A stretch of DNA of 39,752 bases from an uncultured Clostridia bacterium (lineage in GTDB: Bacteria; Bacillota; Clostridia; Lachnospirales; CAG-274). Location: assembly GCA_947591605.1 (NCBI GenBank), contig CANQDF010000021.1:1-39752 (forward strand), read 5' to 3'. Shown one piece after another: positions 25,151-34,216 of the stretch. A model generated the notes under the pieces. It saw nothing but the letters and a program-made list of their open reading frames with translations, made no database searches and was not told the DNA's origin. A program made the translations under genes and the position numbers. Position 1 is the first letter of the stretch; every line of letters starts with the position of its first letter.

Positions 25151-26278
25151 TCACCTTGCCGCTTTACTATCTCTTATTATATCAAGCTGCTTATCGAGCA
25201 GTCTGTCGTTTTCGTTTGCCTTATCCATCATAATATCGGCATTTTTCTTTAATATCGCCTTATACCTGTCAAGCTCCGACAGCATCGAAAGCGCACGCTC
25301 CGTCATAACGCTTACGTTAAGATGCTCCCTGCGCACATCGCCTGCCTCGGGCATTTCCAGCTCCTTTAGATAATATTCCACCTTGGGGTCGTATATTATG
25401 CCAAGCATAGGCACATTTTTGACAGCGGCAAATATCAGCGTATGCAGCCTCATACTTAGCATAAGGTCAAGCTCGCCCACTATACCAAGTATCTGCGGAG
25501 GATTATACCGTTTTTCAAGTATATATGCCCTCTGCTGCATTTTTGCCGCCACACGCCTTGAAACATCAAGATCCTTTGGATATTCCATAGGTACAAAAAC
25601 CACGTTTTTGCCCTCTTTTATAAGGTTGTCGCAGACCCTTGCTATCCTGTCGAGATATTCCTCTCCTCCGAGCGCCCTGCTCCATGCCCTTACGGAAACA
25701 CCTACAAGCTGTTTGTCAAGGGGGACGCCCTCATTTTTGAATATCTGCACAGCCTCATCCGGGGTTATTGACCTAAGCGTAAAGGCAGGGTCGGCAGTTA
25801 CCACAATATTGGGCTTGCTGACGCCTATACTGCGCAGATCCTCCTCCGAGAGCTTTTCTCTCAGGGTTATCATATCCACGGTGTTTACCACAGATTTTAC
25901 AAGACGGCGGTTAAGGCTGCCGTTTACGGGGCCTATGCCGTTTGCGTACAGCATTACACGCTTTTTAAAAAGCTTTGCCGCCTTTATTATGGCAAGGTAG
26001 TATATAAGCGAGCGTGTACTTGTGCCGTCCTGGAGCAATGTACCGCCCCCGCTCAAAACAATATCGCTTTGCCTTATTGTTTTAAGCACCTCCGCAGCGT
26101 TGAACCTCTGTACGGCATTTACATTATATTCTGTTTTTGTAAATTCCGGCTTGAAGGACAATGCGGTAATGTCAACATCGGGCGCCATGGCTCTGATATT
26201 GGTCGTCATGGCAAGCAATATTGCCTCATCTCCGCAGTTGCCAAAGCCGTGATAACCTGCTATCAATAGTTTTATCAT
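25151..26278 (-). CDS. csaB: Polysaccharide pyruvyl transferase CsaB
   Basis: CsaB adds a pyruvate ketal from phosphoenolpyruvate to a sugar of the secondary cell wall polymer, the group that SLH domains recognise. The 375-residue protein begins MIKLLIAGYHGFGNCGDEAIL, the classic opening of the family, with LSGGGTLLQDGTSTRSLIYY and YANGIGPV later, and MRLHTLIFAA in the C-terminal half. The ATG at 26278 is preferred over one 18 bp upstream because a GGAGG site lies 8 bp before it. Position in the operon, between the polymerase-like gene and a secreted protein, with an SLH protein two genes on, supports a role in surface-protein anchoring. Confidence 0.93.
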   Translation of the reverse strand: MIKLLIAGYHGFGNCGDEAILLAMTTNIRAMAPDVDITALSFKPEFTKTEYNVNAVQRFNAAEVLKTIRQSDIVLSGGGTLLQDGTSTRSLIYYLAIIKAAKLFKKRVMLYANGIGPVNGSLNRRLVKSVVNTVDMITLREKLSEEDLRSIGVSKPNIVVTADPAFTLRSITPDEAVQIFKNEGVPLDKQLVGVSVRAWSRALGGEEYLDRIARVCDNLIKEGKNVVFVPMEYPKDLDVSRRVAAKMQQRAYILEKRYNPPQILGIVGELDLMLSMRLHTLIFAAVKNVPMLGIIYDPKVEYYLKELEMPEAGDVRREHLNVSVMTERALSMLSELDRYKAILKKNADIMMDKANENDRLLDKQLDIIRDSKAAR

Positions 26279-26371
26279 AGCATCTACCTCCGCCAAAGGG
26301 CAAGCTGCAATATTTTGCAGAAAATGTATTAATTACATAATTATATAAGCCTATACGGACACACGGCGTAT

Positions 26372-27748
26372 TTACTGCCTCTCGGTACCGTGCATTTTGC
26401 TGTACCACACAGCCATAAGCACGCCTGTAAACATCCAGAAAACGGTAGTCATGAGCGGAACCTCAAAAACGTTCTCTACCCAGTTGTGTACCATAACACC
26501 GCAAAGACCCGAAAGAATACCGCAGGCAATAAGATGAAAATCGTCGCCCTTTGTCAGCCTTACCGTGCGCAAGCCGTTTATAAACACCTGATACATAAGC
26601 ATAACAAAGGCGGCAAGCCCTACCAGACCTGCCTCAACGGCAGTTTTAAGGTAATAATTATCCATATAGAATGTATCTGCGACCTCGGTATCCACAAGCG
26701 TGGAAAGACCGTGATTCATTGCAACGGCACCGCCGAAATGTCCCAAGCCCAGACCGAACACGGGATAGAACTGCAGTATCCTGATACCCGTAAGCCAGCG
26801 TACAAGCCTGCCTCCCCTAAGACTGGACTCTATATATTCGGGGCTTAGCATATAGGTTATGCGGTTGCCCACGCTGGGCACAAGCACTATAACAAGCACC
26901 ATTGCGGCAATGCCCGGTACAAGCAGCCGCTTGTCCTTTAAAAGCACATACACGACAAAGGCAACAACAAAGCCTATCCATGCACCCCTTGAGGATGTAA
27001 ACACAAGGCTTGCAAGCATCATAAGCGTTATAAAGCCAAACAGAATTTTTCTGCCCCTGTGCTTTTCTCCCAGGCAGAGCGAAACCGCCATAGGCGCTGC
27101 AAGCGTAAGCAGCGAGCCGAATATATTGGGGCTTGTAAGTATGGAGTATACCCTTGTCCTTACCCCTGCCTCATTCTGATCGACCCAGCCTGCGGGCATC
27201 TCGACGCCCACTATATACTGATAAACGCCGTGTACAGCCATAAGACCCACTATTGCCACAAAAAACACCGTAAGCCTTTTTGCGCCCTTTTCGTCCCTTA
27301 TAAGCTGAAGCACCGCAAAATACCACAGCACATACTGCACTATCGCACGGAAGCCCTCCAGCGATATTGAAATATCGGGCGAGTTTACAATAAGCACAAT
27401 AAGCATTACAGTAAAAAATATTATGACCGGCAAATCCATAGGCGCCGCCTTGAACGGCTTTTCAGCCCTGCAAAATGCCCACTTGAAGAGCCACAGCAGA
27501 AACATCGCTATAAAAAACAGCTCGTCCCAGCCGCTTGCCAAAGCGCCTCCCACAAATGTCCTCAGCACATAATCCACCACGCTGTAGCCTGCCAGCACAT
27601 ATACCGATTTTTCGTAATCGGCAAGCACCATAAGCACAAATGCAAGCGCACATAAAACGCCAAGCCCTGCCGCAAGCGAAACAGCCGAGCTTGCAAAGCC
27701 CACAGCAAAGGCAAGCGCACCTAAAACAACAAAATTTTTTCTGTTCAT
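26372..27748 (-). CDS. O-antigen ligase / Wzy-type polymerase family membrane protein
   Basis: A 458-residue integral membrane protein with about 11-12 hydrophobic segments. A large extracellular loop in the second half contains ITYMLSPEYIESSLRGGR and RLVRWLTGIRILQFYPVFGLGLGHFG, typical of the Wzy_C (PF04932) domain, in which arginines and a histidine handle undecaprenyl-linked glycans. It probably polymerises repeat units, or ligates the finished glycan, on the outer face of the membrane. The start at 27748 has a GGTGA site. It lies 13 bp after a small membrane protein gene and upstream of csaB. Polymerase and ligase cannot be separated from sequence alone. Confidence 0.86.
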   Translation of the reverse strand: MNRKNFVVLGALAFAVGFASSAVSLAAGLGVLCALAFVLMVLADYEKSVYVLAGYSVVDYVLRTFVGGALASGWDELFFIAMFLLWLFKWAFCRAEKPFKAAPMDLPVIIFFTVMLIVLIVNSPDISISLEGFRAIVQYVLWYFAVLQLIRDEKGAKRLTVFFVAIVGLMAVHGVYQYIVGVEMPAGWVDQNEAGVRTRVYSILTSPNIFGSLLTLAAPMAVSLCLGEKHRGRKILFGFITLMMLASLVFTSSRGAWIGFVVAFVVYVLLKDKRLLVPGIAAMVLVIVLVPSVGNRITYMLSPEYIESSLRGGRLVRWLTGIRILQFYPVFGLGLGHFGGAVAMNHGLSTLVDTEVADTFYMDNYYLKTAVEAGLVGLAAFVMLMYQVFINGLRTVRLTKGDDFHLIACGILSGLCGVMVHNWVENVFEVPLMTTVFWMFTGVLMAVWYSKMHGTERQ

Positions 27749-27761
27749 AACAATCACCAAA

Positions 27762-28295
27762 TCAACCGATAAACCATTTTATAAGCCTGTAGAGCAGGCT
27801 GTATTTGAACCAATCAGTAAGGTAGGACATAAGGTAGACAACAAGTGCAGCCCCCGACACCGCCAGCGGCGGCATAAAGTCATATCCCACACCGCCCTTT
27901 AGCAGCAAACCCAAGGTAAAGCCAAGCGCCAGCATTGCGCCTGTTATACCCGTCAGCTCCAGCCTGCTTTTTGCAGACGAGCATGCAAGTGCGTCTGCGG
28001 AGCCTATAAGCTCGCTGCCCGAGGCAAGATACTTAAAAAATCCGCCTATTGCGCCGACGGGCCTGTCTAAAAGCCTTATTATACGCATTATAAGCCTGTA
28101 TGTAAGGCTGTACTCAAAATATGCCCTTTTGTTTATATATCGGCTTAAAAGCCCGTATACCGTACTCTGCTTTACACATACGCCGCATTTATCGACAAAA
28201 CGCTTGAATCGGCTGCATACATAGGCGTTTGCAAGGATACGGCAAAATGACGATATAAAATTAACTGTCAGGCTGCCTCTTAAAAAACCCGGCAT
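27762..28295 (-). CDS. Small membrane protein paired with the polymerase
   Basis: A 177-residue protein with amphipathic helices and one or two true membrane segments (about 115-135 and 145-162). Two related motifs are visible: YSLTYRLIMRIIRLL near the middle and YSLLYRLIKWFIG at the C-terminus, a possible internal duplication of a membrane-edge helix. No catalytic motif is seen. The start at 28295 has an AGGTGAT site identical in spacing to that of the CotS-like gene. The tight spacing (13-15 bp on both sides) next to the Wzy-like gene suggests it works with it. Similar small proteins precede O-antigen-ligase genes in other Firmicutes, from memory; no function is known to me. Confidence 0.7.
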   Translation of the reverse strand: MPGFLRGSLTVNFISSFCRILANAYVCSRFKRFVDKCGVCVKQSTVYGLLSRYINKRAYFEYSLTYRLIMRIIRLLDRPVGAIGGFFKYLASGSELIGSADALACSSAKSRLELTGITGAMLALGFTLGLLLKGGVGYDFMPPLAVSGAALVVYLMSYLTDWFKYSLLYRLIKWFIG

Positions 28296-28310
28296 AAAAA
28301 TCACCTATCC

Positions 28311-28820
28311 TCAATTGTCCTTAAACTCAATGCCTCTTATTTTGCAGTTTGTTTCCACCGTCTGGGTCTTAAGTATAAAGCTGTAGCCCACTCTTGCCTC
28401 CTGGTTGCCCACCTTAAGTATAACATTTGAAGGGTCGATCTTTTCCTTGACCACTACGGTAACGTCCTTCCAGATGGGGTGCTCGCTGAGCACGGCCTCG
28501 CCGTCCGAGTTGGTGGATACATAAGCCGCAGGCTTTTCATCTATAGATACTATTTCGGCATCGGTATATTTTGAGTTTGCAACAAGCTTGTCGCCCACAT
28601 TGAGCTGCTGAGATATTTCCGGCACCACAAGAGAGGAATACAGCGTTACATAGCAGTACTTGTCCTCGGTGGTGACAGGGTTGCCGCCGCCTACATTTAC
28701 CCTCGATGAGGTGAGCCTGTAGCCTACCGCCCCCACAATGCCTGCAATTATTATTATCACAATAAGGTCAACAACATTTACCTTGCCAAAAAGCTTTCCT
28801 TTTTCGTCTATAAGTTTCAT
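28311..28820 (-). CDS. DUF4330-family membrane-anchored protein
   Basis: A 169-residue protein. Its opening MKLIDEKGKLFGKVNVVDL is the hallmark of DUF4330, followed by one membrane helix (about 18-35, IVIIIIAGIVGAVGY). The rest is an outer beta-rich domain with VTLYSSLVVPEISQQLNVGDKLV and YSFILKTQTVETNCKIRGIEF. DUF4330 proteins are often encoded among exopolysaccharide genes, but their task is unknown; a periplasm-facing helper of the polymerase or exporter is a guess. The start at 28820 has an AAGGAG site. It lies 15 bp upstream of the small membrane protein gene. Confidence 0.85.
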   Translation of the reverse strand: MKLIDEKGKLFGKVNVVDLIVIIIIAGIVGAVGYRLTSSRVNVGGGNPVTTEDKYCYVTLYSSLVVPEISQQLNVGDKLVANSKYTDAEIVSIDEKPAAYVSTNSDGEAVLSEHPIWKDVTVVVKEKIDPSNVILKVGNQEARVGYSFILKTQTVETNCKIRGIEFKDN

Positions 28821-28864
28821 TTTGCTTTCTCCTTATTTTTATTTTTCCGCCTGCATGGCTGAAA

Positions 28865-30007
28865 TTACTTTTGCCTTGGATCTGCCAGTATTTTGTTATA
28901 TATGCTTAAATGGGTCTGTGCCATGCTTTTTACCGAGAAACGCTTTTGTGCATCCTCATAAAAAGCCCTGCCCATATTTTTGCGTATTTCATCGTTATCC
29001 AGAAGATAGGATATTTTGTCCGCAAGCGCCCTTGCGTCGCCGCTTGGCACCAGATACCCCGTTTTGCCGTCCCGTATCATCTCGGGTATGCCCCCCACTG
29101 CGGTCGCAACGGTTGCCCTTGCATACCTTGCGCCCTCCAGCAGCGCATACGGGAAGCTCTCGGAATATGAGGTAAGCGTGTTTATGTCCACAAAGCTGTA
29201 ATAGGCGTTCATAAGCTCCTCGCCCTTTATCTGCCCTACAAGCTTTATCTGTCCGCCAAGGGAGTTGCTTTCGACAAACTCTCTGCACCGTGTCATCATC
29301 TCGCCGTCGCCGAGCATAAGGAATATCGTGTCCGGGTGATCCGGGGCAAGTATTTTAGCCGCCTCCATAAACACCTCAACGCCCTTTACCGCATACATCC
29401 TTGCTGCGATACCGACATACTTTTTATCCCGCTCGTACTTAAGCCCCACGGAGGACATAAACTCCTCCGGCGTTGCCGCCTTAAGCTCCTTTTCAAAGTC
29501 CACGCCGTTATAGATAACATGCAGCCTTTCGGCTTTAAAGCCCCTCTCCGTGAGCATTTTTTTAAATGCCTCGGTCACCGTAAGCACATTGTCAAAGCGC
29601 CGCAGCGCAAAAGCATTTATGGGCGTGTAGATAAGCTGCTTTCTGGGGTTGCCCTTAAAATCCAGCTTATAATCGCTGTGCAGGGTGGTTATCATAGGCA
29701 CCTTTACCTTTTTCATAATAAACAAGGCAATGTAGTTTGCCCTTGCGCCGTGACAATGCACAAGATCGCATGAGCTTGAATTAATATACTCCAGTATCTT
29801 TTTGTTTGCATTAAGATCCCAGCGTTTTACCTGAGGTATAACAGTGACGGGTATGCCGAGCTGCCTTGCCTCCTCGGTAAAAATACCCTCCATTATACAC
29901 AAAAGCTCCACATCCGTATTAAGCCTGCGCAGATTGTCAAGCAGAGTAAGGACATGCGTTTTTGCGCCGCCCGTATCTCCTCCGCTTATAAGATGTATAA
30001 TTTTCAC
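28865..30007 (-). CDS. Glycosyltransferase family 4 enzyme (first of two)
   Basis: A 380-residue GT-B enzyme, opening KIIHLISGGDTGGAKTHVLTL, with the donor-binding half showing GIAARMYAVKGVEVFMEAAKIL, LGDGEMM and SESFPYALLEGARYARATVATAVGGIPEMI. The last stretch holds the EX7E-type motif of retaining GT4 enzymes. It is predicted cytoplasmic and adds a sugar to the lipid-linked repeat unit; the sugar cannot be told. The GTG at 30007 is chosen because the AAGGAGG site lies 8 bp before it, while the GTG at 30016 is part of that site. It follows the second GT4 gene by 41 bp. Confidence 0.9.
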   Translation of the reverse strand: MKIIHLISGGDTGGAKTHVLTLLDNLRRLNTDVELLCIMEGIFTEEARQLGIPVTVIPQVKRWDLNANKKILEYINSSSCDLVHCHGARANYIALFIMKKVKVPMITTLHSDYKLDFKGNPRKQLIYTPINAFALRRFDNVLTVTEAFKKMLTERGFKAERLHVIYNGVDFEKELKAATPEEFMSSVGLKYERDKKYVGIAARMYAVKGVEVFMEAAKILAPDHPDTIFLMLGDGEMMTRCREFVESNSLGGQIKLVGQIKGEELMNAYYSFVDINTLTSYSESFPYALLEGARYARATVATAVGGIPEMIRDGKTGYLVPSGDARALADKISYLLDNDEIRKNMGRAFYEDAQKRFSVKSMAQTHLSIYNKILADPRQK

Positions 30008-30048
30008 TGTTATCACCTCCTTGTTTTTCCTTGTTTTGTTTTACTTTT

Positions 30049-31299
30049 TTATTTCAGGCTGTCAAAAACCTCGGCAAGCTTTTTGGTAAGCTCCCTGCGT
30101 TCAAAACGTTCGATAACGCTCCTGTCGGGCTCAAAATCAAGCCTGCCCTCTGTCCATTTATCGTAGTAATCCTTTACGGCGGACTTTATAGCCGACACAT
30201 TTTCGGTATGCGCCACGGTACCTATCCCGCTTTTCCTCACAAGGTCGGCGGCTGCGCCGTTTTCGGGCAGAATGGCAAGCACGGGCCTGCCGGTATTCAT
30301 ATATTCAAATATCTTGCCCGTATAAAAGGCGTCTGCGCCTCGTCCGCAGCCCTCTATAAGCACCAGCACATCCGAATCGAGCTGATGCTTTATGCACACA
30401 TTATGGGGTACATAGCCCACTATTTCAAACTGCTCCGTAAGCGAGAAGCCGTCTATCTGCGCCTGCAGCTTATCCTTGTGATAATTGCCTATCAGGCGCA
30501 CAAGCACCTTTGAGCCGTCTATTTTACCCTCGTCCTTAAGCTCCTTAAGAGCCTCAAAAAAGGTATCGGGCTTGCGTCTGCCATAGAGCGCACCCGTATA
30601 GACCATAGTCATTTTTTTGTTTGTGCGCTTTGTAAGGTCGTAGTCCGCAAAATCCTCCGCATCATAGCCGTTGGGGATAACATAAAAATTATCTCCCTTT
30701 AAATTGTTGTTATTCACAAAATTGCGGCGCATAACGGGCGTGTTGGTGATAAGCGCATCCGCCTCCGTCAAAACGGAATATTCCATTTTCTTTTCTATGG
30801 ACGTCCTTATGGGGTCATAGGGGTTATCCAGCGTATACGGATTGTTTGTCCACTCGTCCCTGAAATCGGCTGTCCACCTTATATCGGGCATCATTCTTTT
30901 TATGTATCTGCCCAAAAGATGGTCGCTGTAAGGTGCGCTGGTGGTATACACAAGGTGTATATCCTCGTCCTTTATAAGCTTTAAAACAGCTTTTTTGCTG
31001 CTCTCTGCCCAAAGCCTTGCGCTGTCGGGTATCATCAGCTTGCCGACCGCCTTGCCGGGGATACGCATAATGCCGTTAAACTCGGTGCATTCCCTTGCGG
31101 GCGTCCTGACTATCCTCACGCCCTCCGGCACGTCCTTAAGCAGGGTTTCGTCCTTAAGGGGCGTATTGTCCGCCTCCCTTGTAAAGACTATCGGCTCATA
31201 GCCGAAGCTGCGCAGATGCTTTACAAATTTTACGCTTCGCTGTACTCCGCTCCCGCCCATAGGAGGAAACTGGTTGGCTATCATAAGTACCTTTTTCAT
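30049..31299 (-). CDS. Glycosyltransferase family 4 enzyme (second, distinct type)
   Basis: A 416-residue protein of the GT4-like group, opening KKVLMIANQFPPMGGSGVQRSV, followed by WTADFRDEWTNNPY, a stretch common to exopolysaccharide transferases of this subgroup. The C-terminal half has YTGALYGRRKPDTFFEAL and FYTGKIFEYMNTGRPVLAI. The conserved acidic pair is less clear than in the neighbouring GT4, so donor and mechanism stay open. The ATG at 31299 has a GAGGAAG site. It sits between the UDP-sugar dehydrogenase and the other transferase, which supports action on the same repeat unit. Confidence 0.88.
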   Translation of the reverse strand: MKKVLMIANQFPPMGGSGVQRSVKFVKHLRSFGYEPIVFTREADNTPLKDETLLKDVPEGVRIVRTPARECTEFNGIMRIPGKAVGKLMIPDSARLWAESSKKAVLKLIKDEDIHLVYTTSAPYSDHLLGRYIKRMMPDIRWTADFRDEWTNNPYTLDNPYDPIRTSIEKKMEYSVLTEADALITNTPVMRRNFVNNNNLKGDNFYVIPNGYDAEDFADYDLTKRTNKKMTMVYTGALYGRRKPDTFFEALKELKDEGKIDGSKVLVRLIGNYHKDKLQAQIDGFSLTEQFEIVGYVPHNVCIKHQLDSDVLVLIEGCGRGADAFYTGKIFEYMNTGRPVLAILPENGAAADLVRKSGIGTVAHTENVSAIKSAVKDYYDKWTEGRLDFEPDRSVIERFERRELTKKLAEVFDSLK

Positions 31300-31338
31300 T
31301 TTATCTTCCTCTTTTTGCAAACGATATGCAAAGATAAA

Positions 31339-32598
31339 TTATTCCGTTCCTCTGCCCAGCAGGTAATATTTTGCGCCTGCTGCCGTTACCTTGTCCTCAT
31401 CCCAAAAGTTTCTGGTATCGAGGATATTTTTTGCTTTCATGCCGTCTGTAAGCTTATTAAAGTCCACATCCTTAAACTCGTCGTGGTTGACGCCCAAAAC
31501 AGCAATATCGGCGCCGTTTGCCGCCTCGTATATATCAAAGCAGTTTCCGAGCTTGTCCGCTGCATGTGGCTCGCAAAGCCTTACCTTTGCACCGTCTGCC
31601 TCAAGCATATCTATGAGGTGCATTATGGGGCTCTCCCTTACATCGTCAATATTGGGCTTGTAGGTGGCGCCGTAAACCGCTACTGTCTTGCCGTTAAGGC
31701 CTCCTATAATGCTGTCTGTCTTGTTTTTTACAAACTCTGGCATACCGTCGTTGTTGAGCCTTGCCTGATGTATGAGCTTTGCCTGCTTGCTCTTTTCAAC
31801 CAAAAACCATGGGTCAAGCGCTATGCAGTGGCCGCCTACACCCGGACCCGGACTTAATATGTTTACCCTCGGATGCTGGTTTGCAAGCTTTATTACCTCC
31901 CACGCATTAACGCCCAGCTCCTCCGCCATTTTTGCAAGCTCGTTTGCAAGAGCTATATTTACATCACGGAAGGTGTTTTCCATAAGCTTGCACATCTCTG
32001 CCGTTGTGGAGGTGGTTATAAATATCTCGCCCTCAACTATGCTTTCATATATCTCTTTTACCGCCTTGGCGGACTTTTCGTTTATACCGCCCACGATACG
32101 GCTGTTTGTACGCAGCTCCTCAAGCACTCTGCCCGGGAGTATCCTCTCGGGCGAATGAGCCACAAGCAGCTCCTCGCCTATTTCCAGACCCGTTTCCTTT
32201 AAAATAGGGAGCATAAGGTCGGTTACTGTCCTTGGAGGAGAGGTGGACTCAAGTATAACTATACAGCCCTTTCTCACATGAGGCACTATTGACCTTGTAG
32301 CGGACTCAACATAGCGCATATCGGCTGTTTTATCCTCATTTATCGGGGTAGGTACGGCAATTATGTAAACATCGCAGTTGTCGGGGCACTCGGTCGACGC
32401 CGTAAGGCTGCCGTTTGCTACCACCTCTTTTACAAGGTCGGCAAGCCCCGGCTCCTCAATGATGATCTCGCCCCTGTTAAGGGCGTCCACTGCCTTTTTG
32501 TTGAGGTCAAAGCCAACAACACGGTGACCCTTGCTTGCGAACATTGCGGCTGTGGGCAGACCCACATAGCCTATGCCGATAACGCAAATACTTTTCAT
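31339..32598 (-). CDS. wecC: UDP-N-acetyl-D-mannosaminuronate dehydrogenase type (WecC family)
   Basis: A 419-residue NAD-dependent enzyme that oxidises a UDP-sugar C6 alcohol to the acid in two steps. The Rossmann start is KSICVIGIGYVGLPTAAMF. PTPINEDKTADMRYVE and ESTSPPRTVTD are family marks, and the catalytic cysteine is in GPGVGGHCIALDPWF. ATYKPNIDDVRESP lies in the UDP-binding C-terminal domain. The GHCIALDPWF form favours the ManNAcA subgroup (WecC/TuaD-like) over plain UDP-glucose dehydrogenase, and the TagA relative downstream agrees, but substrate is not proven. The start at 32598 has an AGGAAG site. No wecB-like epimerase is in the window. Confidence 0.87.
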   Translation of the reverse strand: MKSICVIGIGYVGLPTAAMFASKGHRVVGFDLNKKAVDALNRGEIIIEEPGLADLVKEVVANGSLTASTECPDNCDVYIIAVPTPINEDKTADMRYVESATRSIVPHVRKGCIVILESTSPPRTVTDLMLPILKETGLEIGEELLVAHSPERILPGRVLEELRTNSRIVGGINEKSAKAVKEIYESIVEGEIFITTSTTAEMCKLMENTFRDVNIALANELAKMAEELGVNAWEVIKLANQHPRVNILSPGPGVGGHCIALDPWFLVEKSKQAKLIHQARLNNDGMPEFVKNKTDSIIGGLNGKTVAVYGATYKPNIDDVRESPIMHLIDMLEADGAKVRLCEPHAADKLGNCFDIYEAANGADIAVLGVNHDEFKDVDFNKLTDGMKAKNILDTRNFWDEDKVTAAGAKYYLLGRGTE

Positions 32599-32634
32599 CT
32601 TAAACTTCCTTTCTTTACGGAGAAACACTCCCGT

Positions 32635-34146
32635 TTATTTTCTGTTTTTAAGCTTATTCATAATAACTGCCGTTTCCTGCTTTATCTCGCCGCTTACAAA
32701 AAGTGACACAAAGTACACGACTATACCGACAAAAATATACAGGATAAGGTTAATCTTAGTATACGGCAAATTTTGTTTAATTGCAACTATTACCGCAAAC
32801 ATTATCAGGGAAGAGAGTATAATTCTTACATAGCATATGCCCTTTAGATGCCAGTCCATATATTTTCTTGTGCCGAAGCGTGCAAGCAGAAAATATACAA
32901 AAAAGCCTATAAAGGTAGTAACAGCCGCTATATAATAGCTCTTGAATATGCTTATGAGCACCAGGTTAAGCCCCACGTTGACGCAGCCGCCTATAAGCGA
33001 CCTGAAAAAAATTGCCTTTGTGTTTGCGTTAAGCTCCCACGGTTTTATGCAGTATTCCGTCAAGCCCAAAAACATCATGCCCAGAGCTACCCAAAACATT
33101 ATTGTGTTGCCCTCAAAGTAATCCGCCTCAAAAAGAGCACCCGCAACCACATCCGACACCGAGGCAACGCCTGCCACAGCAGGCAGCGCAAGCAGCAGAT
33201 AAAACCTTACCGCCTCGCCTACAAGCCTTTCGGTAAGCTTTTTGTCGCCCTCGCTCCATGTCCTCAATATGGTAGGGTAGCTGCCCCTCATGACCGAGGC
33301 GGAAAGCAGCGTAAAGGCGGTCGCTATAAGCGAATAATTTGTCTGGTATATGCCCGCCGCTGCCTCCGATATAAGTGCGGTGACAATATATATATCCGAT
33401 TTGTTCAGCACCGAGGTGGTTATCATATTGCCCATAAGGGGCATACCGTAGCTTTTTAGCTCGTCAAGTATCTCCCTCGATTCCTTGGTGCGGTCGATAT
33501 ATTTGTATATTTTAAGGCTTGCTATGCCTATTAAGGAAACTATGCCGTCCGTTATGAAATAGCTTAAAAATATCCATTCAAGCCTGCTGCCGAAAAGCAC
33601 GCACAGCGTCCACATAATGCCCAGCTTGCCGCATACGGTTATAAGGCTGAGCAAAAGATTTAATTTTGCCTTGCGTATTGCCGCAAGCATCGCTATTACA
33701 AGCTGCGCCGTGTTATAGGTCACAAACCATGCGGCACTCAACGCAAAAAGCGTTATGGGATAGCCTTTTGTAAAAGCCGCTACAGGCTCAAAAGAGAGCG
33801 ACATTGCATAGAGCAGGGCTATTAGCACCGCAAACACCGCAGCCGCAATGCCGTTCACCCTCAGCCATGCCCCCACGACGGTAGCAAAAAAGCTGTCCTG
33901 CCTGCCCATAATATCGTATTTGTTTATATATCTTAAGCACGACTGCACAAGCCACTGTATACATACCATACCTATAGTGGTTACCGCAATATTGACCGTT
34001 GAATACCGTCCGTACTGGTCTGTGGCAAAAAGGTAGGTCATGACAGATACGGTCACAACGCCCACTATGCCCTCAATGCCCTTTGCCGCCATATAAACTA
34101 TGGTATCCTTTGCCATAGTGCCTTTTTTTGTACTTTGCTGTGACAT
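32635..34146 (-). CDS. Wzx-type polysaccharide flippase (MOP superfamily)
   Basis: A 503-residue membrane protein with 12-14 hydrophobic helices spread evenly, no signal peptide and no large soluble domain. Recognisable parts are GTMAKDTIVYMAAKGIEGIVG at the start, NKSDIYIVTALISEAAAGIYQTNYS in the middle and a YCIKPWELNANTKAIFFRS stretch, as in polysaccharide exporters. It should flip lipid-linked repeat units across the membrane before polymerisation by the Wzy-like protein. The ATG at 34146 has a GGTGA site. A longer frame to 34176 lacks a ribosome site. It lies 70 bp downstream of the NAGPA gene, with a small GC hairpin in the gap. Confidence 0.88.
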   Translation of the reverse strand: MSQQSTKKGTMAKDTIVYMAAKGIEGIVGVVTVSVMTYLFATDQYGRYSTVNIAVTTIGMVCIQWLVQSCLRYINKYDIMGRQDSFFATVVGAWLRVNGIAAAVFAVLIALLYAMSLSFEPVAAFTKGYPITLFALSAAWFVTYNTAQLVIAMLAAIRKAKLNLLLSLITVCGKLGIMWTLCVLFGSRLEWIFLSYFITDGIVSLIGIASLKIYKYIDRTKESREILDELKSYGMPLMGNMITTSVLNKSDIYIVTALISEAAAGIYQTNYSLIATAFTLLSASVMRGSYPTILRTWSEGDKKLTERLVGEAVRFYLLLALPAVAGVASVSDVVAGALFEADYFEGNTIMFWVALGMMFLGLTEYCIKPWELNANTKAIFFRSLIGGCVNVGLNLVLISIFKSYYIAAVTTFIGFFVYFLLARFGTRKYMDWHLKGICYVRIILSSLIMFAVIVAIKQNLPYTKINLILYIFVGIVVYFVSLFVSGEIKQETAVIMNKLKNRK

Positions 34147-34216
34147 AGCTTCACCCTTACCGAGGCGGAAAAACACCGCCGTATTTACACGTTATATTGT
34201 ATTATTTATCCGTTTT

